Numbered from the stretch's first letter, positions 23,201 to 31,144 are shown. The stretch: DNA of 35,601 nucleotides from Candidatus Aminicenantota bacterium (GCA_026416195.1 JAOAFQ010000133.1:1-35601); one strand, 5' to 3'. Numbers and translations: made by a program. Notes: a model not told the origin generated them from the letters alone.

Positions 23201-23614
23201 CCCGACGGTTTCTTTCTGGAAAGACACCCTAAGCTCGATCCCACCTCGACCGCTACTGACGGCATTTATATTGCAGGCTGCTGTCAAGGACCTAAAGATA
23301 TTCCCGATACTGTGGCCCAAGCTAGCTCGGCAGCGGCCCGCATCCTGTCTTATATTTCGCGGGGAGAAGTAGAAATTGAGCCTATTCAGGCCTATATTGA
23401 CCCGCAACTTTGCTCTGGCTGCCGTCTCTGCAACGGCCTCTGCCCTTATGGAGCCATCAAGTTCTTTGAGGATGAAGGAATCTCCAAAGTGTCTGAGGCC
23501 CTCTGTAAAGGCTGTGGAACCTGTGTAGCCGCTTGTCCCTCAGGAGCCTCCCAACAGAACCATTTCCGCGATGATCAAATCTTGGCAGAAATAGAAGGCT
23601 TGCTTTCCCTTTAA
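20210..23614 (+). CDS. hdrA: HdrA with an internal GltD/NfnB-like NAD(P)H module (locus 2)
   Basis: This 1134-residue protein is an HdrA interrupted by a second flavoprotein. Residues 1-290 are HdrA: C14, C16, C49, C74; FAD motif VVGGGIAGIQAA at 150-161; TFPTLDCAACILTP; first cluster C247-C257; then PQAIPNTYLID. Residues about 291-770 are GltD/NfnB-like: CRETCPIG and CSRVCYHPCESEC clusters, FAD motif IIGSGPSGLACA (392-403), NADPH motif VVGGGNTAIDAA (523-534) and ELGEPDSSGRRRP. HdrA resumes at the Cys cluster 771-787 and runs through HCVGSRDE, YCSRVCC, FGKGYEEFY and two C-terminal clusters. Removing the insert leaves about 654 residues, normal HdrA size. Two FAD sites and direct NAD(P)H use are expected. 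Confidence 0.93.
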   Translation: MKNDNEAKVGVYICHCGLNIAQTVDVYEVTNFASQLERVVVAREYKFMCSDPGQELIIKDIKEIGLNRVVVASCSPLMHEKTFRRACEAAHLNGFLFQMANIREQCSWVHQDKRAATEKAKSLVKAAVKRVIRQNPLKPAKIKINPATLVVGGGIAGIQAALEIADSGNKVYLVEKDSTIGGKMAKFDKTFPTLDCAACILTPKMVSVAQHENIELLTLSEIIDVQGCIGDFTVKVKKKARYVTEKCTSCGECARACPIQVPNPFEENLSPRSAIYKTFPQAIPNTYLIDKEERPPCRETCPIGQEAAGYIALVAKGKFAEAARLIRQQNPLPEICSRVCYHPCESECNRRLVDEPIAIKNIKRFVMDWELKQKGSLEPPKIEIKREEKIAIIGSGPSGLACAHDLALKGYAPTIFEKLEVVGGMLAVGIPKYRLPREILNREIDYIKKMGVTIKTNLALGKDFSIEDLFNQGFKAVYIATGAHKSLKMDIPGEDLAGVWHGVDFLRNVNLGKPQAVGERVAVVGGGNTAIDAARTALRLGAKEVTILYRRTRKEMPAEEAEIRAAEEEGVKIKYLIAPIEVLGKEGKICGVRCIRMELGEPDSSGRRRPVPVKGSEHDLAFDTLLIAVSQAPEIDFISDKTPFKTTRWGTLEVNPETLETNIKGVFAGGDVVLGPATVIAAISDGKRAAEAIDKYLNGEPLVDFKTHRAKKLPRRDENGRPHRFAPTFKETPKKSRIKMKEISLESRLKTFEEVELGFSQEEAIKEAERCLNCGLCVECKECLRVCEAKAIDHFMKDEIKEIKVGQILIATGYTTFNSKELSLYGYGQFDNVYTSLEFERLLNSTGPTQGRIVLKNGQEPKAIGIIHCVGSRDEKHHPYCSRVCCMYALKFAHLIKDRTDAEVYQFYIDMRAFGKGYEEFYSRILEEGVNVIRGKVAEVVRASWSKKDEETLLIRCEDTLIKKYREIPVDMVVLCNAIEPQADAGEIQRLFSISRSPDGFFLERHPKLDPTSTATDGIYIAGCCQGPKDIPDTVAQASSAAARILSYISRGEVEIEPIQAYIDPQLCSGCRLCNGLCPYGAIKFFEDEGISKVSEALCKGCGTCVAACPSGASQQNHFRDDQILAEIEGLLSL

Positions 23615-23661
23615 ATTTTCCGGCAAAATGTCATTGGGAAAAGGTATAAAAGCGTCGCTTA

Positions 23662-25152
23662 TCAACTCTGATTCATTAAATAATCATTCATAGCCCGAGC
23701 CGCTACTCGGGCATCGCCCATGGCGAGAATCACGGTCGCTCCCCCTCGGACAATATCGCCGCCGGCGTAGACACCGGGAAGACTCGTCGCCATAGTCTTC
23801 CAATCCACTTTTATTTCACCCCATTTGCCGATTTCCAGACCTTGGGTCGTCAGAGGAATTAAAGGATTAGGTCTCTGACCAATCGCGTTTACAACCAAGT
23901 CAACAGATATTCTGAACTCAGAACCTTTTACAGGGATGGGTCTTCTTCTCCCCGATGAATCAGGCTCGCCAAGTTCCATCTTTATGCATTCTATTTCTTT
24001 AACCCAACCTTTTTCATCGCCAATGAGCCTAACTGGGGCGGTAAGAAAAATAAATTCGATTCCTTCTTCCTCAGCATGTTTTATTTCTTCAATTCTCGCC
24101 GGCATTTCTTTCTTACTTCTCCGGTATATGATGCAGGCCCAATCGGCCCCTAATCTTTTGGCTGATCTGACACAATCCATGGCCACATTTCCGCCGCCAA
24201 TAACCGCCACTCTTTTGGCTCTCGGCACCGGGGTATCATAGCGGGGAAAATCATATCCCCTCATCAAATTTATTCTGGTGAGATATTCATTAGCCGAATA
24301 AACTCCATTAAGATTTTCTCCTTCAACTTCCATAAACATTGGCAACCCAGCTCCGGAACCAATAAAGAAAGCATCATAACCATCCTTTCTTAAATCATCA
24401 ATCGTCGCCGTTTTGCCGACAATAAAATTGGTTATTATTTCCACCCCCATCCTTTTTAAATAATCAACCTCTTCATAAACAATAGCTTTAGGCAGCCTGA
24501 ATTCTGGAATTCCGTAGACAAGAACCCCTCCTGGATAATGCAAAGCTTCAAAAATGGTCACTTGGTGTCCCATTTTTACCATCTCCCCGGCCAAGGTTAA
24601 CCCAGCCGGCCCAGCTCCTATGACGGCAACTTTTTTCCCTGTTGGTGGCGGAATTGAAGGAATTTCCACTAGCCCACTTTTTCTCTCCCAGTCGCTGGCA
24701 AATCTTTCAAGATTGCCTATGGCCACAGAAACTCCAGTGGCCTTAAAAACAGTACACTGGGCTTCACACTGGAGTTCTTGAGGACAGACTCTTCCACAAA
24801 CCGCAGGTAGAGAATTGGTTTCTTTTATCTTCTTGGCTGCCTCTCTGAACTTCCCAATTTCTATCAGCTTAATAAATGAAGGTATATCGATTAAAACTGG
24901 ACAGCCCAAAACACATTGGGGATTAGGGCAATCGAGACATCTTCTGGCTTCCTCCATAGCTTGTTCCTCGGAAAGGCCAAGATTAACTTCGAAGAAATCT
25001 TGATTTCTCTCTTCTGGTTCTCTTTCTGGCATTTTTATCCTTTCTATCTTCATCCTTTCTTTAGTCGGGATTTTCTTTTTTAACTCTTTTCTCCAATCTT
25101 CTTGGGCAGCCAATTTTATTCGATCCAGTTCAGCTCTATTCTTTTCTTCCAT
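23662..25152 (-). CDS. nfnB: NfnB / GltD-like NADPH-binding subunit
   Basis: This 496-residue protein has an N-terminal basic helix of about 45 residues, the conserved NLGLSEEQAMEEARRCLDC opening with cysteine clusters, FAD motif VIGAGPAGLTLA, a second dinucleotide motif VIGGGNVAMDC and the ELGEPDSSGRRRPIPVKGSE stretch. It corresponds to the large subunit of NADH-dependent ferredoxin:NADP oxidoreductase (Nfn), which binds NADPH and the bifurcating FAD. The adjacent nfnA supports this over glutamate synthase. It is last in the minus-strand operon, with GGAGGGG before the ATG. The HdrA 2 insert at 20210-23614 shares this family and a near-identical ELGEPDSSGRRRP segment. Confidence 0.92.
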   Translation of the reverse strand: MEEKNRAELDRIKLAAQEDWRKELKKKIPTKERMKIERIKMPEREPEERNQDFFEVNLGLSEEQAMEEARRCLDCPNPQCVLGCPVLIDIPSFIKLIEIGKFREAAKKIKETNSLPAVCGRVCPQELQCEAQCTVFKATGVSVAIGNLERFASDWERKSGLVEIPSIPPPTGKKVAVIGAGPAGLTLAGEMVKMGHQVTIFEALHYPGGVLVYGIPEFRLPKAIVYEEVDYLKRMGVEIITNFIVGKTATIDDLRKDGYDAFFIGSGAGLPMFMEVEGENLNGVYSANEYLTRINLMRGYDFPRYDTPVPRAKRVAVIGGGNVAMDCVRSAKRLGADWACIIYRRSKKEMPARIEEIKHAEEEGIEFIFLTAPVRLIGDEKGWVKEIECIKMELGEPDSSGRRRPIPVKGSEFRISVDLVVNAIGQRPNPLIPLTTQGLEIGKWGEIKVDWKTMATSLPGVYAGGDIVRGGATVILAMGDARVAARAMNDYLMNQS

Positions 25153-25161
25153 TTCCCCTCC

Positions 25162-25992
25162 TTAAAAAATCTCTTCACATTGAAGAAATCTTAAGGATTC
25201 TAATTCTTCTTTCAAATAAGCTGATCTTCTCATCAATAAAGTCTCCCAATCAACTTCATGGCCATCAAAATCAGGGCCATCAACACAAGCAAACTTAGTT
25301 TTTCCTGCAATCGAGACTCGACAGACTCCACACATTCCTGTGCCATCGATCATGATCGGATTTAAACTCACCACTGTTTTTATCCCAAAAGGTCTTGTCG
25401 TCTCAGAGGCAACCATTAAAAGAAAGGTGCAGCCATTAACCATCACTCTATCAATTTTTTCTCTTTCGATTATTTCCTTAATAGCGGTGGTCACATGCCC
25501 CTTCAGGCCAACTGTTCCATCTCTGGTCAGCAATAAAAGCTCATCGGAAACTAGCTTTAGTTTATCCTGCCAATAAAGAAGAAATGAGCTTCTGGCCTCA
25601 AGAAGAGTTATGACTTTATTGCCTTCCTCTTTTAAAGCTCTTGATATGGGGTAAATCGTTCCAATTCCATAGCAGCCGCCAATGCAAAGAACAGTCCCCC
25701 ATCTCGAAATTTCGGACGGCGAGCCAAGGGGGCCGGCCAGGGCAAAAAGCTCATCTCCCTCTTTGAGCTTAGCTAATTTTCTGGTTGAGCTCCCAACTTC
25801 CATAAAGACAATAGTGATCAATCCTTCTTCCCTATTCCAGTCAGCTATCGATAAGGGAATCCTTTCCCCTCTTTCATCGACCATGACGATGACAAACTGA
25901 CCAGGAAGACATTTCTTGGCAACGGCCGGAGCTGAAATTTTCATTGAATGAATGTTGGGAACAACCATTCTTTTTTCGATAATCTTATACAT
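25162..25992 (-). CDS. nfnA: NfnA-like ferredoxin-NADP reductase subunit alpha
   Basis: This 276-residue protein has the ferredoxin-reductase fold: an FAD-binding RIPLSIAD segment, an NAD-binding CIGGCYGIGTIYPI loop and a C-terminal 2Fe-2S motif with GMCGVCRVSI and FACVDGPDFDGHEVD, the signature of NfnA and sulfide dehydrogenase subunits. NfnA binds NADH and a 2Fe-2S cluster and passes electrons to NfnB. It starts 2 bases after the NuoG-like gene stops and is followed by nfnB, so the Nfn pair is part of the nuoEFG-like transcript. Confidence 0.92.
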   Translation of the reverse strand: MYKIIEKRMVVPNIHSMKISAPAVAKKCLPGQFVIVMVDERGERIPLSIADWNREEGLITIVFMEVGSSTRKLAKLKEGDELFALAGPLGSPSEISRWGTVLCIGGCYGIGTIYPISRALKEEGNKVITLLEARSSFLLYWQDKLKLVSDELLLLTRDGTVGLKGHVTTAIKEIIEREKIDRVMVNGCTFLLMVASETTRPFGIKTVVSLNPIMIDGTGMCGVCRVSIAGKTKFACVDGPDFDGHEVDWETLLMRRSAYLKEELESLRFLQCEEIF

Positions 25993-25994
25993 TT

Positions 25995-28442
25995 CTACCC
26001 CCTTTTTATTTGAACGTTTAGGATAAATTCTATCGGGGAACTTAGGCTGGCAGATAAAAGCAAGGGAAGGTCAGGAAACGAATAAACAAAACCTTCGGGA
26101 ATGTTATCATTGATAATTGTTTTCCTTTGGATAACCCCATTTTGGGTTAAAACATTAACTTGACTTCCATTCGATAAACCAAGCTTAGCCGCATCGTTGG
26201 GATTTAAATATATATTGTCTGGTTTAATTATTCTTCTGAGTTCCCTTATTTCATCAACTAAAAAGAAATCCCGATAGCTCCAATGAAATGGTCGAAAGAC
26301 AAGTCTAAATGAATTCTCATCAATAGGAGAGCTGCTTTGAGCTGAGGTTGGAATACTCTCGATAGAGGCAAACTTTGTCTTCTTGGTTTTTGAATTTAAA
26401 TTACCAATTTTAAGGAAACTTAAAAGACCAGCTTCTTTAATTTCCTTAAATATATCTGAGGGACTTTGATAATCAAAGCCTTCCTCGCCCATTCTTTTGG
26501 CTATCTCGGAAAAAATCCACCAGTCTGGCTTGGCTTCGCCTTTTGGTTTCGTAACACTAATCCCTTTTTGGATAATTCCATCCAAGTTAATGTAGGTTCC
26601 TTCTGTTTCGATGAAGGTAGTCGCCGGAAGAATTACATCGGCTATTGCCGAAATTGGCGTGTGAATGATTCCTTGATAGATAATAAATTCTGCTCTTGGT
26701 GGGTGAAGCTCTGGAAATTCTCCACAAAGATAAAGAGCTCCAATCTTTTCTGAATTTTTAGCCACCTTAAAAATCCCTTGGCCTGGAAGAGAAGGAAGCT
26801 CGGAATTCCAGAGATAAGAAAACTTCTTAACTCCTTCTTCAAGATCGAGAAAGCCCGGATAAATCTCAGGATGACAACCTAGGAGAAAAGCTCCATAAGT
26901 ATTACCCCCCAAAGTAACAGGCAACAGATCAATTTCTTTTGGGAGATCAGTCAATTTATCAAATTTGTTTTGGAAAATCTCATTACCGTAAATTAAAAGA
27001 GTTCGCCCTTTAGAGTTAATCAAATCTCGAATTTCTCTTGTCTCTTTCTTAAATTGGCTAAAGTCAGAATAACCTAAAATACTGGATAGAAATTCATTTT
27101 CTTGGCCAGGCTTAATTGGGACAAAAATATCTGCTTCATCTGAAAAGAAAGAATTAATTGGACTAACCACCGCTACTTTCTTTCCTTCCTTCATCTTTTT
27201 TCTTAGGAAAATACTTAGAACTGGTGACATCTCAAGAGGCGATAAACCTAAGACGATAAAGAATTCATAATCTTTATGAAAGATATTTTCCTCTCTTTTC
27301 CCTTCTATCAGTTGAAAGGGATGATAAAATAAGCTGGAAATCGTGTCGATTGAATTCGATCTCATAACCTTGCGGGCGAACTTTTGTCCAATATAAAGAT
27401 CTTCATTGGAAAGGTAAGGGGATAGAATAAGACAGAAATTCTGCCCTCTTTTTTGAGAAAGCTTTTGAGCCACATAATCAAGCGCCTCATTAAGATTCAC
27501 AGGTTTATGTTTTCCATCAATTTTTAAATAGGCCTCAACGATTCTCTTCCGATTATTAACTATGTAAGGAATCAGAAATCTGCCTTTAACGCAGGCTTGA
27601 CCCTCGTTAAAGCCCTTGGCTGAAGGAATCGAGTTGACCAATTTTTCTTCCTTTACTTTGTAGTCCATGGCACATCCCAAACCACAGAGGACACAGATTG
27701 ATTCCTCACTTTTCTGGGGAACTCCCAGCCATTGACTTTGTTTTTCATAAAGAGCGCCAGTTGGGCAAACATCAACGCAAGCACCACAAAATTGGCAATT
27801 GGTTTCAAGATGGGATAGACCTAAAGGCGTTCCTACTCTGACCTCACTCCCTCGAAAATAAACGGACAAAACTCCTGCTCCTCTTATATCATGACAAACC
27901 CTAACACATCTTTCACACAGAACGCATAAATTGTAATCTCTACCAAAAAAAGGATCCTCTTCTTCAATGGGAAAAAATCTATAATTTGAAGGAAGCTCGA
28001 TTTCGTCGAGACCTATTTCTTCAACTACCTTTTGCAACTGACACTGTCCATCCCTTGGACAAAATCGGCAGCCAGTGGTAATTCCAGTTTTTCTTATGCA
28101 TTTCTGATAAGCTTGACAGCTCTTTCTCTCAGCGCAGATCAAGCAGGCACTGGGATGCTCAGTCAAAAGAAGCTTGAGAATCTCCTTCCTTAAGCTTTTT
28201 ATTTCCTCAGAATCAGTAATAATTTCCATCCCTTCCTCAACCGGAGTCGCACAAGCGACAGGAAAACCTTTCATCTCTTTAATTTGAACTAAACAGAGCC
28301 GACAACCGCCATGAGGCTTGAGCGAAGAGTAGTAGCAGAGAGTAGGTATGTAAATACCTACCTGCTGAGCCGCTTCAAGAACTGTTTTCCCTTTCTCGGT
28401 GATTATTTCTTGACCATTTATTTTTATTTTTATTTTTTTCAT
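25995..28442 (-). CDS. NuoG/formate-dehydrogenase-like subunit with degenerate active site
   Basis: The 815-residue protein starts at the ATG at 28442 (AAAGGA about 9 bases upstream; the longer ORF would overlap nuoF by 116 bases). Domains: a 2Fe-2S domain (LCYYSSLKPHGGCRLC), a His/Cys 4Fe-4S site HPSACLICAERKSC, a second Cys-rich block CRFCPRDGQC, two 4Fe-4S motifs (CVLCERCVRVC, CQFCGACVDVC), then a molybdopterin-type domain opening with CVLCGLGC and ACVKGR. In formate dehydrogenases a Cys/Sec-His pair follows the NEDxY segment; here that site reads SSLFYHPF with no Cys or Sec, so formate oxidation is unlikely and it probably acts like NuoG, as an electron wire. A C-terminal molybdopterin-binding-like domain is present. 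Confidence 0.83.
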   Translation of the reverse strand: MKKIKIKINGQEIITEKGKTVLEAAQQVGIYIPTLCYYSSLKPHGGCRLCLVQIKEMKGFPVACATPVEEGMEIITDSEEIKSLRKEILKLLLTEHPSACLICAERKSCQAYQKCIRKTGITTGCRFCPRDGQCQLQKVVEEIGLDEIELPSNYRFFPIEEEDPFFGRDYNLCVLCERCVRVCHDIRGAGVLSVYFRGSEVRVGTPLGLSHLETNCQFCGACVDVCPTGALYEKQSQWLGVPQKSEESICVLCGLGCAMDYKVKEEKLVNSIPSAKGFNEGQACVKGRFLIPYIVNNRKRIVEAYLKIDGKHKPVNLNEALDYVAQKLSQKRGQNFCLILSPYLSNEDLYIGQKFARKVMRSNSIDTISSLFYHPFQLIEGKREENIFHKDYEFFIVLGLSPLEMSPVLSIFLRKKMKEGKKVAVVSPINSFFSDEADIFVPIKPGQENEFLSSILGYSDFSQFKKETREIRDLINSKGRTLLIYGNEIFQNKFDKLTDLPKEIDLLPVTLGGNTYGAFLLGCHPEIYPGFLDLEEGVKKFSYLWNSELPSLPGQGIFKVAKNSEKIGALYLCGEFPELHPPRAEFIIYQGIIHTPISAIADVILPATTFIETEGTYINLDGIIQKGISVTKPKGEAKPDWWIFSEIAKRMGEEGFDYQSPSDIFKEIKEAGLLSFLKIGNLNSKTKKTKFASIESIPTSAQSSSPIDENSFRLVFRPFHWSYRDFFLVDEIRELRRIIKPDNIYLNPNDAAKLGLSNGSQVNVLTQNGVIQRKTIINDNIPEGFVYSFPDLPLLLSASLSSPIEFILNVQIKRG

Positions 28443-28455
28443 TTTCGCTATCCTT

Positions 28456-30390
28456 TCATCTCTTTCTTCGCCATTCATCAACCAGAATCGGTTCCTTAGG
28501 ACCCTCTCTTTTTTCTCCTGAAATTTTGACCACTGCTGAGACTTTTTTGGGACAAACCTCCAAACAGGCACCGCATTTTAGACATTTTTCCTGAACAATC
28601 ACATGAATCATTTTGTATCCGCCAAGGATAGCTTCAGAAGGGCAATTTTTAAGACACAGAAGACAGCCAACACACTTTTCAGGCTCTATGAAGTAGTTTA
28701 TTAACCCTTTACAGACAAGAGCAGGACATCTTTTCTCTTTTATGTGAGCTTCATACTCCTCTCGGAAATATTGCAGAGTTGTCAGCACAGGATTTGGGGC
28801 AGTCTGGCCAAGACCACAAAGTGAGCCATTCTTAACTGTATAAGCTAAAGTTTCAAGCGTCTGAAGATCTTTTAATGTCCCTTTCCCTTCAGTTATTTCT
28901 CTTAATATCTTTTCCATCTGCCTTATCCCAATTCGACAAGGAACGCATTTACCACACGACTCTTCCTGGGTAAAATGGAGAAAGTATCGAGCCACATCCA
29001 CCATACAGGTATCTTCATCCATAACAATCATCCCCCCAGAACCCATCATCGAACCAACCTCGGTTAATTTTTCAAAATCTACGGGCAAGTCTAAAAATTC
29101 TTTAGGTATGCATCCACCTGATGGTCCACCTGTCTGGACGGCTTTGAATTTTTTGCCCCTTGGAATTCCTCCCCCGATATCGAAGATGATTTCTCTTAAA
29201 GTAATTCCCATGGGAACCTCAACCAGCCCAGTATTATTTATCTTCCCCACCAAAGAAAAAATCTTCGTCCCTTTGGATGTTTCTGTCCCGATATTTTTAT
29301 ACCAATCAGAGCCATTAGAAATAATGATTGGAACATTAGCCCACGTTTCAACATTGTTTATATTCGTCGGTTTTGCCCATAGCCCTTGTTCAGCAGGGTA
29401 GGGGGGTCTTGGCCTTGGCGAGGCTCTCCTTCCCTCAATAGAGGCAATTAGAGCTGTTTCCTCTCCACTGACAAAAGCCCCTGCACCTCTCACTATTGTC
29501 AGGTCAAAATTGAAGCCACTGCCCATTATATCTTCCCCTAGAAGTCCCACTTCTCTTGCCTGATCAATAGCTATCGATGCGTTTTTTACGGCTAAGGGAT
29601 ATTCATTTCTGACATAAATGAAACCTTTGTTAACACCTATAGCGTAAGCCCCTATGGCCATCCCCTCGATGACTAAATGGGGATTCCCTTCAAGGAGACT
29701 CCGATCCATGTATGCTCCTGGGTCGCCTTCATCACAGTTACAAACAATATAACCGCCAAGCGAAGGATTAGAAGAAATATTCTTTCTGGTAATCTCCCAC
29801 TTTAAGCCTGTAAGGAAGCCAGCTCCTCCCCGACCCCGAAGACCTGAACGTTTAATCTCGTCAATAACCTCCTCCGCTTTCATGTCTCTTAAAACCTTTA
29901 ACAGGGCTTCATATCCACCTATAGCGATATAGTCCTCAATCGAGGTGGGATCAATTAATCCATTTTTTCCGAAGACAATTCTCAATTGTTTTTTATAAAA
30001 AGGAACTTCCTTTTCTTTTATTATCTTCTTCCCAGTGATCGGCTCTTCATAAAGAAGCCGATCAATAACCATTTTATGCTCCACAGTTTTTTCGATTATT
30101 TCATCAATATCTTCTATTTTTACTCGTTGATAGAATATTCCTTCAGGTTGGATGACTACGATCGGTCCCCGTTCACAGAAACCGTGACAGCCAGTTTTTC
30201 TAATTTCAACCTTTTCCTTCAGCCCATTTTGATTAATTTTCGCAAGGAAATGCTCTGTCAACCTCTGACATCCATAGGCTTGACAACCAGTTCCATTGCA
30301 GATAGTGATTGTGATTTTTTCTAAAACTCTTTTTTCAAGAATATTTTTTCTTATCCTTTCTAAATCGTTAAAATTATTTATCCTTACCAT
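28456..30390 (-). CDS. nuoF: NuoF/HydB-like NADH-binding FMN flavoprotein (locus 3)
   Basis: This 644-residue protein shares the layout of the NuoF at 14751: N-terminal thioredoxin-like 2Fe-2S (CNGTGC, KTGCHGFCERGP), FMN/NADH domain (GLRGRGGAGFLTGLKW, RGAGAFVSGEETAL, INNVETWANVP), SLBB, 4Fe-4S (SCGKCVPCRIG) and a C-terminal two-cluster ferredoxin (CVGCLLCLKNC, CLKCGACLEVC). It reads CNCDEGDPGA where the other copy reads CNGDEGDPGA. It starts 3 bases after nuoE stops and has a GGAG site. Expected to exchange electrons between NADH and the NuoG-like and Nfn subunits. Confidence 0.94.
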   Translation of the reverse strand: MVRINNFNDLERIRKNILEKRVLEKITITICNGTGCQAYGCQRLTEHFLAKINQNGLKEKVEIRKTGCHGFCERGPIVVIQPEGIFYQRVKIEDIDEIIEKTVEHKMVIDRLLYEEPITGKKIIKEKEVPFYKKQLRIVFGKNGLIDPTSIEDYIAIGGYEALLKVLRDMKAEEVIDEIKRSGLRGRGGAGFLTGLKWEITRKNISSNPSLGGYIVCNCDEGDPGAYMDRSLLEGNPHLVIEGMAIGAYAIGVNKGFIYVRNEYPLAVKNASIAIDQAREVGLLGEDIMGSGFNFDLTIVRGAGAFVSGEETALIASIEGRRASPRPRPPYPAEQGLWAKPTNINNVETWANVPIIISNGSDWYKNIGTETSKGTKIFSLVGKINNTGLVEVPMGITLREIIFDIGGGIPRGKKFKAVQTGGPSGGCIPKEFLDLPVDFEKLTEVGSMMGSGGMIVMDEDTCMVDVARYFLHFTQEESCGKCVPCRIGIRQMEKILREITEGKGTLKDLQTLETLAYTVKNGSLCGLGQTAPNPVLTTLQYFREEYEAHIKEKRCPALVCKGLINYFIEPEKCVGCLLCLKNCPSEAILGGYKMIHVIVQEKCLKCGACLEVCPKKVSAVVKISGEKREGPKEPILVDEWRRKR

Positions 30391-30393
30391 CCC

Positions 30394-30867
30394 CTACTCC
30401 TTTTTTCCTAAAAGATGATCCACTAATTTATCCACCTTAACTTTAGTCATTTGACCATAGTAGTCGTCATTGACAATCACAATCGGGCCAAGAGCACAAG
30501 CCCCTACACAATTAACGCATTCAAGCGTGATTTTATGGTCTTGAGTAGTTTCGCCACTTTTGATCTTCAATTTTCTTTCTAACTCATCCAGAATTAATGA
30601 AGCGCCTCGAACATGACACGCTGTTCCCAAACAGACAGTAACTAAATTTTCTCCCCTTGGTTTTAAATAAAAGGATTTATAAAAAGTGGCTATACTGTAA
30701 AGGGAACTAAGGGGTATTTTCAATTTTTTTGAGATAAGGGCTAGAACATCACCGGGAAGCCACCTTAATTGAGTCTGAACATCCTGGAGGATGCTTATTA
30801 TTGCCTCCTTTTTCCCATCATATTTTTTTATGATGGGTTCAATTATATTTAGGTAATTGGATGCCAT
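30394..30867 (-). CDS. nuoE: NuoE/HydC-like 2Fe-2S subunit (locus 3)
   Basis: This 157-residue protein has the NuoE N-terminal helices (LQDVQTQLRWLPGDVLALIS) and the thioredoxin-like 2Fe-2S domain with CLGTACHVRG and CVNCVGACALGP. It is the first gene of the nuoE-nuoF-nuoG-like-nfnA-nfnB operon and follows a GAGGAGGG ribosome site. It resembles the paralogue at 13874 throughout. It works with the adjacent NuoF. Confidence 0.93.
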   Translation of the reverse strand: MASNYLNIIEPIIKKYDGKKEAIISILQDVQTQLRWLPGDVLALISKKLKIPLSSLYSIATFYKSFYLKPRGENLVTVCLGTACHVRGASLILDELERKLKIKSGETTQDHKITLECVNCVGACALGPIVIVNDDYYGQMTKVKVDKLVDHLLGKKE

Positions 30868-30953
30868 AAGGCCTACCCTCCTCTTGGTATGTAATTCGAG
30901 ACAAAATAAACATCAGTCTAATTAAAAACCAATCATCTCCAAAAATTCATAAT

Positions 30954-30983
30954 ATGCTATCTAAAAATAAATAACGTTGTCAA
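30954..30983 (-). promoter_or_regulatory. Candidate promoter for nuoEF-nuoG-like-nfnAB
   Basis: On the minus strand a perfect TTGACA (30983-30978) is followed after 18 bases by TAGCAT (30959-30954), 4/6 to consensus. Transcription would begin near 30947, leaving a leader of about 80 bases with the GAGGAGGG site before nuoE. Confidence 0.45.
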
Positions 30984-31113
30984 AAATAAGCCTTCTTCCA
31001 GTTTTAACTTCTTTTTTCCATTATTTCTGCAAGACTCATATTTTCATTATACTCATCTTGGATTAATCCTCCTTTAATTGACTCATTCCGATAGCTTTAA
31101 CGATAATTTTTAA

Positions 31114-31144
31114 TTGACAATTCAGGTCATTTTAGGATTAGAAT
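31114..31144 (+). promoter_or_regulatory. Candidate promoter for mvhDGA
   Basis: TTGACA (31114-31119) and TAGAAT (31139-31144) are separated by 19 bases. A perfect TATAAT also occurs at 31191-31196, but with only a poor -35 (TTAGAA) 18 bases upstream. Either could drive mvhD; I cannot choose between them from sequence. Confidence 0.4.

Noticed and set aside
23615-23661. Bidirectional terminator between convergent hdrA 2 and nfnB
   Set aside because: Only a 4-bp AAGC/GCTT stem with a 3-base loop and no T-run is visible; too weak to list.
23662-25152. Glutamate synthase small subunit (GltD)
   Set aside because: The family is shared, but the adjacent NfnA-type gene and absence of a GltB gene make NfnB the better call.
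25995-28442. Functional NAD-dependent formate dehydrogenase
   Set aside because: The catalytic Cys/Sec-His site is replaced by SSLFYHPF and no in-frame TGA is present that could encode selenocysteine.
28443-28571. N-terminal extension of the NuoG-like protein from 28571
   Set aside because: It would overlap nuoF by 116 bases in another frame and reads unlike any family; the ATG at 28442 has AAAGGA and matches the start of the 2Fe-2S domain.
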